Source of the DNA: Ascidia mentula | Lineage: Eukaryota > Chordata > Ascidiacea > Phlebobranchia > Ascidiidae | NCBI GenBank assembly: GCA_947561715.1 | Contig: OX387200.1 | Location: 312,501 to 376,500, forward strand | Length of the DNA: 64,000 nucleotides | Direction: 5' to 3' | In this document: positions 33,070 to 48,180 of the stretch, piece by piece | Position numbering within the stretch: position 1 is the stretch's first letter | How the letters are laid out: the number at the start of each line of letters is the position of its first letter | Made by a program: the position numbers and the translations under genes | Notes under the pieces: generated by a model | Seen by the model: the letters and a program-made list of their open reading frames with translations, nothing else | Database searches by the model: none | What the model was told of the DNA's origin: nothing

Positions 33070-36000
33070 TCAAACCTGGTACAAATAATCGGGTGCTCCT
33101 GTTATTGTGACTAAGGCAGTAACACCCAAGTATTTGAAACTTAAGTCTCCACATGTCATTGGTGGATCAAACATTACAAAAGATAATAAAATGTTGGTCT
33201 TACAACTTATGGATATGTTATTACACAATTTGTAAAAAACATATTTGCAAAGCACGCAAGAGTTGTAATCTCCCAGTATTGAAACCATGACTTCAAATAT
33301 GTGAATTTGTATCTTTGTATTTTCCTATTTTGTATCCGCTTTCCTTTTGAAATAATAAACTTTATGTAATAAAATGTTTGCGTTGAAACTTTTAACCAAC
33401 CTGTTTTTACACTCCATACTTTTACCGAGCGTTCGTGAGAACCGGTTATGACGTAGGCGTCGTCACAGGTAAAAGCAGCGCACGTGACTCCTGCAGCCAA
33501 TAGGGATGAGAAGTTAATCTCATGAAGAAGTTCCCAGTGTCCGTTCTGTATATACATGTTGAGTTTGGTTGTTTAATTTGGTTTAGGAATTTATGCAGCA
33601 AAATGTTCGGTTTTGGGAAGTTTTAAACCTGGAATGAACGGAACATTAAAAGTGAGTGGTGACAAATTATTGGAAAACATTGCAGCCAACAATGCAATTA
33701 CGAGTAGTTGTACAAACTAGAGTGTCTGTTATTAGCATGATGGTGGTTTGGAAAGTATGCCACTCAGTGTGGGGCAACCAACGCTGTTTGTCGTGAGTTG
33801 GTAGCTCGGGGAATTCCTACATCTGGTGATCAACAAACGTTTGAAGTTGTAACAAGGTTTGCAACCAACCTTCCTGGACCACAACCTCCTGGTCAAGCCG
33901 TGAGATCCAGTGAATAGAAACCTCTGACTGCAACTTAACCTCAGGTAAGTGAGGGGACTCCCATGTGCTGTGAGGGTCTGGATCAAAGTAACCTCCCAAG
34001 AACCTTCTTCATCTTCTCGGAAGTTGAAGATTTTAACTTCGCATTCTTCCGTTCCAAGGAAGACCTGAATGAGGATTTAAATCACGTGACTACCCACTGT
34101 ATGTAGGAGTTTTCACAAAATGTACAAAGGAAGACGGCCAACCTAGAATCCTGAATACAGAACCACCCACCTGCAAATCACCAACAATCTTGTCCCCAAC
34201 ACACGATGCGGAAACTTTCCCACCAACTTTCTCCATGTGTTCTTCCTTCATGGCGAGAGTGGAAACAAGCGTGAGGTGGTCAACTTCTTCTTCATCACGT
34301 GTAATGGTCAGGATGTGTTGGTCGTCGTTACTCAATGACATCGTGGTGATCCGGTGACCTTCCCTGACCTTCAACTCCTGAACCACGTGATCGGTTTGTC
34401 GAATGGAAAGCGGGTTTTCGTTTTTCACCACCGAACCTTCGGAGGTTGCGTGAAAAAAGTGTTTGGAATTATTTGCGAATATCAGGGTTGTCACATGGGG
34501 TTGGTTGGAGTCGTTCGATTTAATTGGAAGTTCAACTTGCGTCCTGAACCGTCTTGACCCGAGGTCATGTACTCTGATTACTCCGTTAATGTTGTCAGCA
34601 TATATTAGGTGGTTCCCCTCAGAGCTGATGGCGTTGGTTCCGACTTCGAATGGGAAAGTTGGGGGTTCCAGGGCCAACTTCTCCAACTTTGTGTTCCACA
34701 GTTTTAAGTAAAAAACCTGAGAAAGGAAAGAGATTGTATGGAAGTTGGCAACAATTTTAAAGGCAAACAGTTGATTTAACCAAGAAAAACAAATAAATAA
34801 ATATGTTGAAGGATGATCCATGGAGGCACACAAATTAGATCGAAACCCGTTTGTTCCAAAATGAGTGACATATGAAAATACCATGCTCCCTGTAAGACTT
34901 AACCCACGACCCTGGGAGTCCTGCCGATACATTTCGTGTTTGTTGAAGTAAATACATATTAATCTCGACGATATGATAATATCGCGATACCTTGGATGAG
35001 GACGATACGACGATATCTCCCACCATGAGGATTCGATCCACCTCTGCTCCCATCCCTCTCATTACACAATGAGGAGAATTCAAGTCCTCCAACATCCAGG
35101 AGGTGATCTCTTCATCCCTACTCCCAACCACCAACATCTTGCCCGTAGAATCAAACTTCAAGGAAGTGATGACGTCACGGTGATGACGTATGAACGCCTT
35201 GTGCTGCGAGGAATTTTAGTTAAATGAGAGAGTAATATAATTTATAAGGTCTAACGCTAAAAACATTGCAATAATTATTTAAGTTTTGTCTTAATTTTGC
35301 ACAAATGATTTCTTTAAACCTTTGAAGAATGAGGAATTCGTTCACTCTCCATAAACTTGTAATTTTTGCACTTTTAAATCACTTTCACCGACTTCCAAAA
35401 CTTCCACCACGTTTCCGAACCCGTAAGCAACCATGTCACCATTTGTCGATACACACGTCACACTGGGATGACGTAAGGTTGACGTCATCGCGTGCGTAGG
35501 GTCTTCTATCCCTCCAATCAACAACCTTCCATCTTTAAGCCAGGTGAACAACTTATTTCCTCTCATCTGGATGTTGTGGACAGGAGATTGGTTGGTCTGG
35601 CTGATGGTGGTGACAATTTTGTCTGGAAAACGTGATTTACAACAAAAACATCTCAAATATCGGTTGCAAGATTTTTACATCGTATTTGTTCTCATGAGAA
35701 ACAACGCTGTATTTTAAATATAATTTGTTTCCCTGGTATTTTGTGTTTGTCTTGGCTCCATTGAGCGCATGGAATAACATCACGGAAATTCTCTACAACC
35801 GACCTTGATTGTTCGACCAATAAATAATCGACCCGTCATCATATCCAGTCAGAACACATCCAGTGTGAGTGAACATTACGTCTGTGGTTAGATTATATTT
35901 GTTTGAGTGGATGAGAGTTGCTTGGCATTGTAAACTTGATAAATTCCACACATTCACCTGAAACATTTCAAATGTTTCATCATCCTAACTCAACTCTGAA

Positions 36001-39000
36001 AACCTCCTCTGCGAAAATCTATTTATCGAGTTTCGTTCGCAGTGCAGCCGACAAGGAAACTACGTGCAGAGGTGAATGTACGAAAGTATTAATGTCTGGA
36101 AGCGTCAGCAACAAACTGCTTATTATCTTGATGGACAAGCTACTGAAATATCTATATATGGTAGGTAACCTTTCATCGTAAGATGAAAACTTTCTGCGTA
36201 ACCTTTCATGAAAACTTTGTAGTGAATTTAAGATAACCTGATTTCCGCATGCTGACGCCAGCAAGCTCCCGTCAGATGAAAGCGCTACACTGGCATGTAC
36301 GTCATATCCGCTGTGGTCCTCTTTGATGGTTGTGACGCTACTTCCGGTGTCCAAGTTCATCACGTGTAAGGTGTTGTCATGGGAACCAGACGCCAGGCGC
36401 AAACCTGGTTTGGAAAGATTTGTAAAATAAAAACGTGTCATCATTTGTATTGTCCATCCCGGGATTCGAACCCGCAACATCATGAATCCCGATCAATTTC
36501 GACATGGTCCTTTTATCATTATATGTTTGATTCAAATTTATCATACTGGAGCAATGGAGACAATGGTTTTGCTGCTTTAACAAAATTTGACAAAAAGAGT
36601 GAAACCCATTCAAATCATTTATAACCATGAAGTGTAAATGAAAGCAAAGACCCTTCAAACTGTATGTGGGATCAACTAATGTTTTAAAACCCTTTCCAGT
36701 ATTAATTTGTATAAAGAAAGTTAACACACCTCGTATATGGAGGCAAGCAACCCCCTCCTTATGGGGTTTCCCCGTGTGTACAACCTCATCCTCTCCCACC
36801 TCCCACACTATAATCAAACCCTCCCCGGAACCGGCCGCTATAAGTGGGGAGGGGTCGCCCGCTGATACTAAACACGTGACAGGTTTGCTGAAACCAATCA
36901 GCGTCGTCCGAAGCGTTCCACCTGAATAACGACAGTAAATGTTTTAGATTTTGGTGGAACAATTTCCGAAAGCGGGTTGAATCGTTGTGACCGTAAATTT
37001 TGTTTAGGTTTTTGTTAATATCAGATCACAAAAATCAGCCACAAGAATACAACACAAAAAAGAACACGGGTAAGCAACACAAATCATGTTGACCACATGA
37101 ACAATAATGTACAGGAAGTTAAATACAATGCAGTGTGTACACAAACCCCACCTGGTGGTTGGAAGCATCCGGAGAGAGGGATAAGATTGGGATCAGGATG
37201 ATTGATGAGGATCCGGTTTGCTTCCTCCAACAACCTCCCGATAGTGGAAGGGATTTTTTTACCGAAGAAATCCAACCTCCCGATCAACTCCACACAAATG
37301 TGGTTGGTGATTCCCCCTGGTTAGAAGTTTAAGGGTATGAACTCGTTATTGAGAAAAAAAAATGCAACAGTTTGTGAGCAACGTACAACACTGATTGACA
37401 GAACAGTGGGACAAAAAAAATGAAGCAATTTCAACTTTACTCTTAACTGTATTTTAATTTCAACTGTAATTCAGAACAGACAAACACATAATTTAAAACA
37501 TAAATACAAATAACATTTACCTTTGAACTCAAGAGTTGGTTTGGCGAGTTTTAGAGCATCTCGGATGAGCGCAACGCCAGGATCGAGCTCTACCGCAAGA
37601 GCGAAGTTATAATCGTCGAGAACATCTAAAACCACCAGCAAATTTCCAACCTCGTGTATAAGAAATTAACTACTTCCCTTACCTTTAATCGCAAACGCAG
37701 ATATTTTCGTCATCATCCAGGTGACGTCACAAAGTACAGAATCATACAGTTCCTTCCACATGGTGGCGCGCGTGAGGTGGTAAGGGAGTTCGTCTAATTT
37801 TCGTGAGTTAAAAATTCGATCGGAAAATTTCAGAGGCTGCGAAAAATAAAAGTTTTTATGTGAAGTCGATATAAAATTAAAACTCCCCGAATTGATTCAT
37901 TTTATTGCAAATTAAGATCTCTATGATCAACTTCTTGTGTAACCATGGAGTTTTTTCAGCATCCAACCTGCGAGGCAACCTGCCGATCCACTTTGTGCTT
38001 TCTGTTCTTCCAAATCTCTAGAATTAAATCCTTTTTACGTCCGTCTGACCATTTCCCACTAAAGTATTCCGCCATCTGGCGGTGAACTTTCGGTCGTACA
38101 TCATCTGTAAGGTACCGCTCACGAGCAACTTCTACAAACTGCCTGCATTAACAAGTAGGTTTGTTGGAACCTGACAAGATTCGAGGGAGATCCAAAAAAT
38201 CACGTAGCAGATGGGGTTTGAACCCACGACCCTGGGCATCTCTGAGGACAACTAAAAAAATTACAACCATGGAACACAATGCTTACCTGTGGTAAAATGC
38301 CAGCACGGTGTGTCCCACCGCTTGTCTTTCAACAAGGTCACCACCAAGGTCATACCGCAGACGTGTCCATAGCAACGGAGGTACGCGCACTACGTTCCGG
38401 TTGGGTGGAGACCAGTATTGGTATGATGAGTTCAGCACTTGGTCGTCGAGGGAGAGGAGATCTTCAAGTTCTCCCTCACTTATTCCGTTCCTTGGAATAT
38501 TTTCAGGTAGAACAAATACGTGGTTTGGAGGTTAGTAGAGGTTGGTATCCGGTTACGCAACCAAGGAGTCTCCACTATAACCTTGAACCCACATGGAAGC
38601 GGGAATGTTTGTTCAGTTTACAATTACCACCGAAATAAATTCTTTCAGTGAAACCAAATATTCCAAATTTAAATACGATTTTACATCAATCACCAACATC
38701 TGTTTCGTTAATACGGGAGTATATCTTAGCCCAGCACGGAACTTACTTCGCAGCCACCAGATATGCGAAGGCTTTCTTCACAAAAACACCGCCGTGGTTT
38801 TCCTCGAGTCGGTCGAAGTAGTTGGAGATTGCCCCCCTCGCCGAGTCAGCGAAATGCAAGTGAGTCACGTCTGTGTAGGAATGCCAATGCCGAGCTTCAT
38901 CAAATGCAAGCTGGAAATCACGCCATATAATGGTTGTGCATTTAACATTGGTGACGTCATATACTGGTTGTGTACTTAACAATGATGACGTTACATGCTG

Positions 39001-42000
39001 GCTGCACATATAATATTTAAAACAACAACACGAAAAAACATTTTTTACGTCCCCAACGAATTCGATTCATTTTTTTACGATAAAAAGAGGCACCTGTATG
39101 AGCGGTAGGGATATTTTGACACAACCACAAAAATTTTGCCGTAATTTAAATGAAAATAGTTGAATCATGTTGATAATAAATGAGTCATTTATACATTGGA
39201 CCTTCGTTGTGAAGTTCTGTTTCTAAACATAAGTATGGGGTGATTATATATAACTAAACCAACCTTGAGAAATAAAGGTTTTGGGTCGGATCTAAAAGCT
39301 GACATCACCAACTCGTGCTGGTCACGGTTCAACGATCTTCCATCACGTGCCAACCATGTGTCCAAAATTTCCCGCCCTGTCTCGTCATCCAAACACGTGA
39401 CCTCGATGAAGTTATCATTCGGGATTGTTCGCCTTAGTGACGTCATAACGGCTATTTCCGGGTTGGGGAGGGTAGTCAGGAGGACATGAACTTTCGGGGG
39501 AAGATATTTTGGCAACCAGTTCATTCTAGAACAAATATTACGTCATAATGTTGCAATTACACACTTACGTAACTATCATGAGGTTTGCAGGCTTGGCAGC
39601 CCAGGCAATGCAGCCTAGCTGGATCAGCCACTTTTTCCTGACAAGTCGGAGCAAGATTTGAAAAATCAGGTGAGGTTTGAACTCTCGACCCTGCGCTAAC
39701 CAGGCCCAACGCTCTACCAACTGGGCTGTGATTGCCAAGCAAGGACATGCGCAGTGGGGCGACCCTGCCTATCATGCCATTGCATGTAATATTACTACAT
39801 AGGTAACTATTTCCAGTTTTAGGGACAATTACCTGTGAGCGCCATCTTGTGACGAGAGCTGGTCTAGCGAATCGAGGAAAATCACGAGGTTACCCTGCTG
39901 GTCCGGATCGCTCAATTCCTCGCTCACTGTGTTGAGAAGTTTCGAGAATCTCTGAACGACTCCGTTAAAGTTCTGAAGTAGGTGCATCCCCGGAACTGGG
40001 AGTCCGAACGCTTCAGTGATTTGAATAATCAAACTCTGCATGAAATGAAAGAAGAGTGTACGGGGATATTTATTTACAGGCTTCGGGAGATTTGGCCAAC
40101 CTGCAGTACGTTGTGTATATGAGACGAATTGGGGGATGTCCCTAAAAACCGATATGCGAACACATTCTGTGGCGCCATCTCGCGGCACAGTTTGACGGTC
40201 ATTGCGCACAAAGCAGTTTTTCCTCTGCCGGAATTCCCGTAAACCACGACTGGCCGAAAGTTTTTTGGTGACAAGAGAAGTGACGTAATGTTGTCTGCAA
40301 TAAATATGTTTCCTGTAACACTAGGTTATATTGCTGTGGAGACAGGGTCAGTTTATGGAATAGCAACTATGGTGTTATCTGACTTAAATAACCCGCATGA
40401 ACCTTCAAGAGGTCATAGTTGAAAGTGGTTAAATGCAATAATTCTGACCAACTGCCTACCAAGTAAAAGCTTTCTCCCACAGAAAGTCTGACATTTGGTT
40501 TCCGCAAACCCGGCATGATGAAGAACTTCCTCAAAAATCCACTCGCTCTCGTCCGTACCAGTTGCACTGGTGGATTCCGACAGCACCGCATGGGATTGTT
40601 GAAACTTTTTAAATGTGTTTTCGATGGAAAGTTTAAGATCATTCACAAAATCCGTGCAAAATGTTTCCAAGTAGACCACGTGATTTTTAGACGCTGTAGT
40701 TATACCTGCGGATAAAATACAGTCATGTTTGTTATAACCAGTAGTTCCAAGAACAAATACCCCTTTGTTAGATAAGAAAACAAATGGCTTCCCTCCCGTT
40801 ATATTAAGCGTAGGTTAAATAATTTCTTCAAAGTCACACTGACCTTGATCAAGGCACCACTCCACGTCATATTTCCTCACTTTCGTTGGACCTCCAATAT
40901 TTTTCTCCACTTGTGACTTAAGGTTGTTCAGAAGATTCTGCAAAGCACAAAAAAACAGTCGAATTCCTACCATTGCTCATCTTAATTGACAGCAAACGTC
41001 AACGCACAAGTGTGCCAACACATATGAAAGCACAAAATCTGCGTTCCTTCTTGCGTTGAAATTGTTCATTTATGTGAATGAGCCAATTACTGTCATAAGC
41101 GTGTTTGTCCTCTCGCTGTTTCCTCACATAGCAAAGCTAACCTGCGCATCGTCATCAACTTTCCCTTCGTCATTCACATCCACGTATTTCCGTATGCTCT
41201 TTTCCGTCAGATGGCGCTCCAGGTCTGTTATTTCCCTCCTGTAAAGATAAGCTGATTCCAGGTTCTTGATGGAAGCCAGGCCTTCTTCAATCTCAAGTTC
41301 TGTCACTAAATTTGTACACTACGCTTGTAAGAGTTAAGTAAATACTTTCAAACATCAGGATGTTGGCATGCTCAGTTATCAATAGCAGATTGGTACTAAG
41401 TATACGCAACGTAAAACAACAACTTTGCACTCTTGCAACGTGTACAGTAGGTGATTAACTCACAAATCTTACAAATAACATTAATTTCATCAACATAAAT
41501 AACATTATTGTTGGTACTAGAGTTTTATTCACAATGTACATGAAATGGATTCATATGTTGGATTGTAGGCTACCAAGGAACGGCAGCAAATGTATAAATG
41601 AAACCCTAACACCTGACAACGTCAAGCTTAATACCTGAAACAAAGAATGTTCGACCTTCAGATTCACCAATCTCATTTCTTTCCCGCGCAACTTTCGCAC
41701 ATTTTCGGAGGACTTCGGCAAGTTTCGTTGAGGTTTTATCCCATGCGGCACGGTCCGAAAGTCTCTTTTTTGTGTGTTTTGGGTTTTGATCGTCAAAGTA
41801 TTGTAAAACGTTTGTGATTGGTTGAAGGACATACACTGGCGGTACGGCGTTATCGTCTCTCTTGTACCTTAGGGCAAATATAAAAATTGTCAGGCATGAC
41901 ATCCAGGGATATAAGTAGTTAGTGATTAACCAGGTTATACATTTAAACATTAAAACCAACATAGAGCTCCTACAGAACCTTATATATTGCTCTCATAGCA

Positions 42001-43260
42001 CAGTATATGAAAATCATATCATTGGCCCAAAACAGTTAGCATCATATTTTAATGCTTGAGCTTACAAACAGAACCAACTTACCAGCTGTCTAGCAGTTCC
42101 TCTCCATCTGTGCGAAGCTCTGACGAAATCTTCAACAAAGTCTCAAAAATCTTCACGTTGATATTTGACGGTAGAGGGCGGTATCCGTACCGGTTTCCAA
42201 TGAACGCCTGCGCCAAAAATGTTAGCAAAATTATATTTATGCTTCTCAAGGAAAATTAAGTGAAATTTAAAACCAGAATAATTTAAGTATTTAATCCCAC
42301 TGTGCTTTCCTGCTTGGAAACTTAACAACTACTACAACGTCTTAATCAACGTAGGAAGCTACAGGCGACTTGCCCAAGGGAACTTGCATCTCACAACCAC
42401 CAGTCTGATTTATGTTTGTTTATCAAACGCATTTTCCCTTTTATCAGCGGGGATAGCAGTTTAAAAACTGTTGACTTCCAGCCCACAGTTTACTGACAGA
42501 ATTGAATTTTCAAATAAAAAAACTTAAAACAAAACAGAACCCGAATCTATTTTAACTGAAATTAAAGGAAATTCAAATCCAAACTAACAACAAAATGAGG
42601 TCCCATGGAAAGTCGTTTGCAAGTTTTGATTTCCATCAGACAGAGTTCGCACGTGGAATGGTCGACAGTTGCTGTGTCCTGTATTCCCCACCTCATATCC
42701 ATCACCTTATACAACAACAACTTGTAAATATTGTTGAATGTCACAGACACGCTTGGGTGAACACTTAAGCCATGTCTTGAGCGCGTTGACTGGAAACGGC
42801 GACACATAAACACGTTGCAACTACGATTTGAACCAACCTGAAAATCCAGTCCCAGTTGTTGGCAGAATAATCTCAGTTTAGGGTAAGCTTTCTCCAATAA
42901 CCAGTTTCTTTCAACGCTCATGTCTAAACAAATAGGAATTAGCATGTAATCTAACTATTGTCCTTAGTTAAATGTTTCACATATCCTTACATTGTATGCC
43001 ATGTCTAAGCCATAGGACTACCACATGTTTTACTATAAAAAATAACATGTGATGAATTAAAGTGGCTGCTACTTTTGCGCAAGCAGAACCAAACGGATCC
43101 ACACTGTCGAAGCATTTATCAGGCTGTATTTTAGTTTTTCTGTATCATGTGCAGACAACCAGTGGCGTCACCTGAAAACGTTGAACTGACGAAAACCCTG
43201 ACAATGTTTGACTGCTCCAATGTTTTCAGGCTGGTTTCTTCGCCACGAAACAGTTTCTTC
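33070..43260 (-). CDS. NWD1-like NACHT and WD-repeat protein
   Basis: 26 exons (5' to 3' on minus): 43172-43260 (5' limit uncertain), 42838-42923, 42592-42705, 42083-42207, 41635-41867, 41142-41305, 40844-40937, 40460-40705, 40101-40294, 39833-40035, 39264-39525, 38747-38910, 38287-38490, 37968-38142, 37683-37836, 37521-37625, 37152-37316, 36730-36921, 36238-36404, 35804-35957, 35357-35622, 34991-35203, 34171-34716, 33870-34064, 33401-33545, 33070-33110. The N-terminus has VRVFVSSTFSD and DMRWGI, hallmarks of the NWD1/TEP1-type DUF4062 segment. NACHT: Walker A GNSGRGKT, Walker B LVIFLDSLDQL. Then GISEGELEDLLSLDD and PPLLWTRLRYDL, closely resembling vertebrate NWD1, and WD40 repeats from 36,921 to the end. 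About 1,565 residues, close to human NWD1. Vertebrate NWD1 is a cytosolic STAND ATPase. No initiator Met is seen in the first listed exon, so a further 5' exon exists. Confidence 0.9.
36440..36500 (-). repeat. tRNA B-box-like fragment in an NWD1-like intron
   Basis: The minus strand reads GTTGCGGGTTCGAATCCCGG, a near-perfect T-arm of a tRNA. No complete tRNA fold is seen around it. Confidence 0.45.
38205..38260 (-). repeat. tRNA-derived fragment in an NWD1-like intron
   Basis: The minus strand has GTCGTGGGTTCAAACCCC, a B-box match, and resembles the fragments at 4,600 and 39,680. It lies between the exons at 38,142 and 38,287. Confidence 0.45.
39640..39735 (-). repeat. tRNA-derived SINE-like element with A and B boxes
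   Basis: The best-preserved copy of the family. On the minus strand CAGCCCAGTTGGTAGAGCG (A box) is followed about 30 bp later by GAGAGTTCAAACCTC (B box). It lies in the intron between exons 39,525 and 39,833 and is in the same orientation as the host gene. Confidence 0.6.
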
Positions 43261-43932
43261 CTGTCATTGCCTTCTTGGTGTGAACCCATGTTTGAAACCT
43301 GTTGCCTTCAACAAACAGGTGTTAGACTGTTTAAAGCTGCTGATGCACCAAATTGTAGCCTGGTTCTGTTGAACTTTGGGCTACAGGCTTATCGCCAAGT
43401 TCCCATTCAAGAACAAATATTTCATGACCAAGTAATGCCCAAACTTCCAACTGTGGTTTACCACAACCTCAAAGCAGGTATATTTACCTTGGGCGACTTT
43501 TCAGTTGAAGAAATCACCAAGAACCGATGCCTTTCATTGTGTCTTGCCGCTTTTCAGCGGGGAACAAAAACAAGCTTTATTCCAAGTTAGGCTTTCAACA
43601 AAACCTTTTGTTCCAGGTCGAGCCTTTAACCTCTCACAGCGGGAAACCGGATATCCGCAGAATAAATATTCGACTATTCCGGAGATTTTACTTTTGGAAA
43701 CAAACAAGACTTTCAAACAGTTGCCCGCGGACTGACAGTTTATATCAGAATCTTGCAATTAAAAAAAGGCTGTCCGCGGCAAAAACATCACGCCCAGTCA
43801 AACACGGTAACTTCCACCTTCATCTTTATTGCACAAATATACACACAATCCGCAGACGATTACAAAACAACGCCACCATCTCACCTACCCAGACTCGACC
43901 CATCAGCGATTCGGAAGTAGAACCCACACCGC

Positions 43933-44011
43933 TTCGTGCAAACTCAGAAACACTAATCCACACATTTTGTTAAGAACGGCGAGTGATTATTTTCATCACA
44001 GTTTGCACGAA
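43933..44011 (-). ncRNA. C/D box snoRNA, paralogue just downstream of RPS27A
   Basis: Read on the minus strand: a 12-bp terminal stem (TTCGTGCAAACT pairing with AGTTTGCACGAA), box C GTGATGA (43,993-43,999) and box D CTGA (43,944-43,947) next to the stem. The interior is nearly identical to the snoRNA at 44,366-44,434, but the terminal stem sequence is entirely different and still pairs. An internal guide TCACTCGCCGTT is followed by CTTA (D'-like). It begins about 20-40 nt beyond the likely RPS27A cleavage site, so it is not in a known intron; it could be made by read-through, from its own promoter, or from a 5' intron of the NWD1-like gene. Confidence 0.8.
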
Positions 44012-44029
44012 AGCAACTGAACCCAAAAA

Positions 44030-44062
44030 ACATGACACAAGATTTTCCAAACAAGTTTATTT
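44030..44062 (-). terminator. RPS27A poly(A) signal
   Basis: AATAAA on the minus strand at 44,056-44,061, only about 17 nt beyond the stop codon, gives a very short 3' UTR. Confidence 0.8.
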
Positions 44063-44077
44063 TCGTGGGTTATTCAC

Positions 44078-46107
<2,030 letters not shown>

Positions 46108-46425
46108 TTTGTGGCTTTCTGTAAAAACATATCATCCTCAGTTCGTAAAAACCTAGACATGTTCAAACCACAGAAACCACTCAGCAAATCTTTGAATTTA
46201 CAAAACTATTCGAACAAAAAAAAATATTATTCAAGCTTTTTGAACCACCCACTATTACTGTAGAATTAATAAATATTATAACCAAAATCTTAACTTCATC
46301 AAACATATGTTTTTGCAAGATTTAAAATAAAAATTTTCACATAATACTGTTGACAGCCACGGAAAAACCCAATAAAAATTTTCACGTCCTACCTCGGCCG
46401 ACGTCAAACGAAAAGGAATTCCTCG
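46108..46425 (-). promoter_or_regulatory. RPS27A 5' UTR intron and TOP-like start
   Basis: Upstream of the ATG the minus strand shows an acceptor (gtttttacag) six to ten bases before the coding exon and, near 46,393, a donor (GCCGAG|GTAGGA). The short first exon starts in a pyrimidine run, TTCCTTTTCG, which fits the terminal oligopyrimidine (TOP) start typical of ribosomal protein mRNAs. The exact start site is inferred. Confidence 0.6.
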
Positions 46426-47142
46426 TGGAAATAATCTTCCTCGTTGCGTTTATATTCACAATGGTTGATGTTTTTTTGTCCGGCGAAATATTTTGTACGG
46501 TTTATGTATGATTTCTTTTTTTTATAATATTCTTCAACAGATTTACCAATTTTGGATATTTTAGTACCATAACTTTTGTCCTTGATGCCAGTTGGGTTCA
46601 TGTTTGTAATTCAAAATGCTTTTTTAGTCTACTTTCGACTTTGTTTAAGCGTTAAAATGTTGAAAAATGCGTAAAAGGGCAACTTAATAATTTAGCAATA
46701 TGTTAACTACGCGAACGTGGGAACTTGTCGCATAAATAGACTTTTCACTGAGATTATGAATGAATTTATGTTTCTCATAACTATCCGGGACGTTCCGGTT
46801 TACTTTCAGCACTGGTTACAAATCATAGAATGGTGTTCATGTTCCTTTCGACTCGTGTGCTTAAGAAGCCAAGAATAATCCCCTCCAACCGTCCTAAAAT
46901 ATTTCTCTCCTTCCACACATAATTGTTATTTAGAGCAGGATGCTGTGTCTCAGACTTCATGTGATACATTTTCTATTTTCTGTCACCTTTTCTAGCAAGT
47001 CACAAACAAAACCAATACAAAATTACACAAAATAAATTTTATTTTTTACATAATACAAATAAGCTGCAAGGCAAAGACATGATGATGTAGGCAATGGAAA
47101 AATAATTAGGAAAATGTTTGTATAACAAAGCAAAATATTTGA

Positions 47143-48071
47143 TCAATTGCAAGAGAAGCACATAGCATTTTCTCCAGAACCTTCATATCTGAAACAAACA
47201 CTTCAAAATTAACAAAAAGCTAAACAAATTTCTTAAAATGAACAACAATAATCTTTGTAGATTTGTATAGCTATTTTAATTTGTGCAGTTTGTTAACAAA
47301 AGCACACAACATTACCTGATAAAAGAACATCTGGTACAATATGTTTTATCACAACTTGTGCAGGTTCTCAAACATTTACAACAGATTGAATTGAGACAAA
47401 ATTCACATTTAGTTTCAGGTGTTGAATGGAAGCATTTACCTGGAGGCACAACTGTACAACACAAAACATTCATAATCCAACTTTCATTGAAGTAGAAAGT
47501 GAAAACTTCACCTGTTTTAGAAGATTTTCCAGTATTTGGCTTTGCTTCTTTGCTAAAAAATTCCACGATGCTTTTTTGTTGGTGGCGATCACAGTTGTTC
47601 ATATTTTCTTTCTCATTATTATTATTATTGTTGTTTAGAGCATTTTGCTCAAGCTCTTCTGTTTGTGAATAAAATTTCTTTGCTCCAGCCATCAAAAGCT
47701 GCTTTGTGTGATCTGAGACAAATGAAACAAAACTTGCAATGCATTGCGAAGATCTTGCACAGTCGCTGTTTGTGGCACACTGAACTAAAATATATTACAA
47801 ATCCCAGTCATTACCAGTGGGAAAAAAATCAATTCTTAGTTAGCACCACCAGAACATGAATATTTTTACATTTATAATTCTGAACAAATTAACAAATGCA
47901 AACCTTTGTGTACATATTACAATTAAACAAACGTAAGATTTTAGAAAATTTACCTAAAATTTCATCTTTGTAAATATTTCCGTCAATGCCGTTTGCAACT
48001 TCTTTCACACTGATGTGATTTTTCAATTGCATTGGAGTGTCATCCCTCCATGGGTTTTGTCGCTTTGTCAT
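47143..48071 (-). CDS. SIVA1: Siva apoptosis-regulatory protein homologue
   Basis: Three exons on the minus strand: 47954-48071 (ATG), 47316-47712, 47143-47188 (TGA). 186 residues, against 175 in human SIVA1. The N-terminus MTKRQNPWRDDTPMQLK matches the Siva start (MPKR-PF-D-PLQLK), and the second exon's TKQLLMAGAKKFY matches the conserved helix. The C-terminal half has the Siva Cys-rich zinc-binding pattern: CEFC, CCKC, CTSC, CTRC and a final CFSC. A run of seven Asn (AAT repeats around 47,616-47,636) lies in the variable middle. Vertebrate Siva binds CD27-type receptors and acts in apoptosis; here only the fold is inferred. AATAAA on the minus strand at 47,038-47,043. Confidence 0.92.
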
Positions 48072-48180
48072 CTTCGAAACACGTCAACAACTTAAAACTT
48101 CACAAAAAACTATTGGAAATGGTAGTATAACCACAATTTAAATACATTTATTATGTTGACCTGGTGTGGATACAGAAAAA

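Noticed and set aside
39640-39735. Functional tRNA gene
   Set aside because: A and B boxes are present, but no paired acceptor stem or convincing anticodon arm can be drawn.
43147-43973. Two long overlapping + strand reading frames of about 147 codons
   Set aside because: They lie antisense to the first NWD1-like exon and the downstream snoRNA copy, lack domains and splice context, and overlap each other in different frames.
46117-46393. A fourth snoRNA in the RPS27A 5' UTR intron
   Set aside because: TTGATGA and CTGA occur about 110 nt apart on the minus strand, but no complementary terminal stem flanks them.
46404-46601. 65-codon minus-strand reading frame just upstream of RPS27A
   Set aside because: It overlaps the RPS27A transcription start, is Lys/Tyr-rich by AT composition and has no recognisable motif; a small peptide cannot be excluded.
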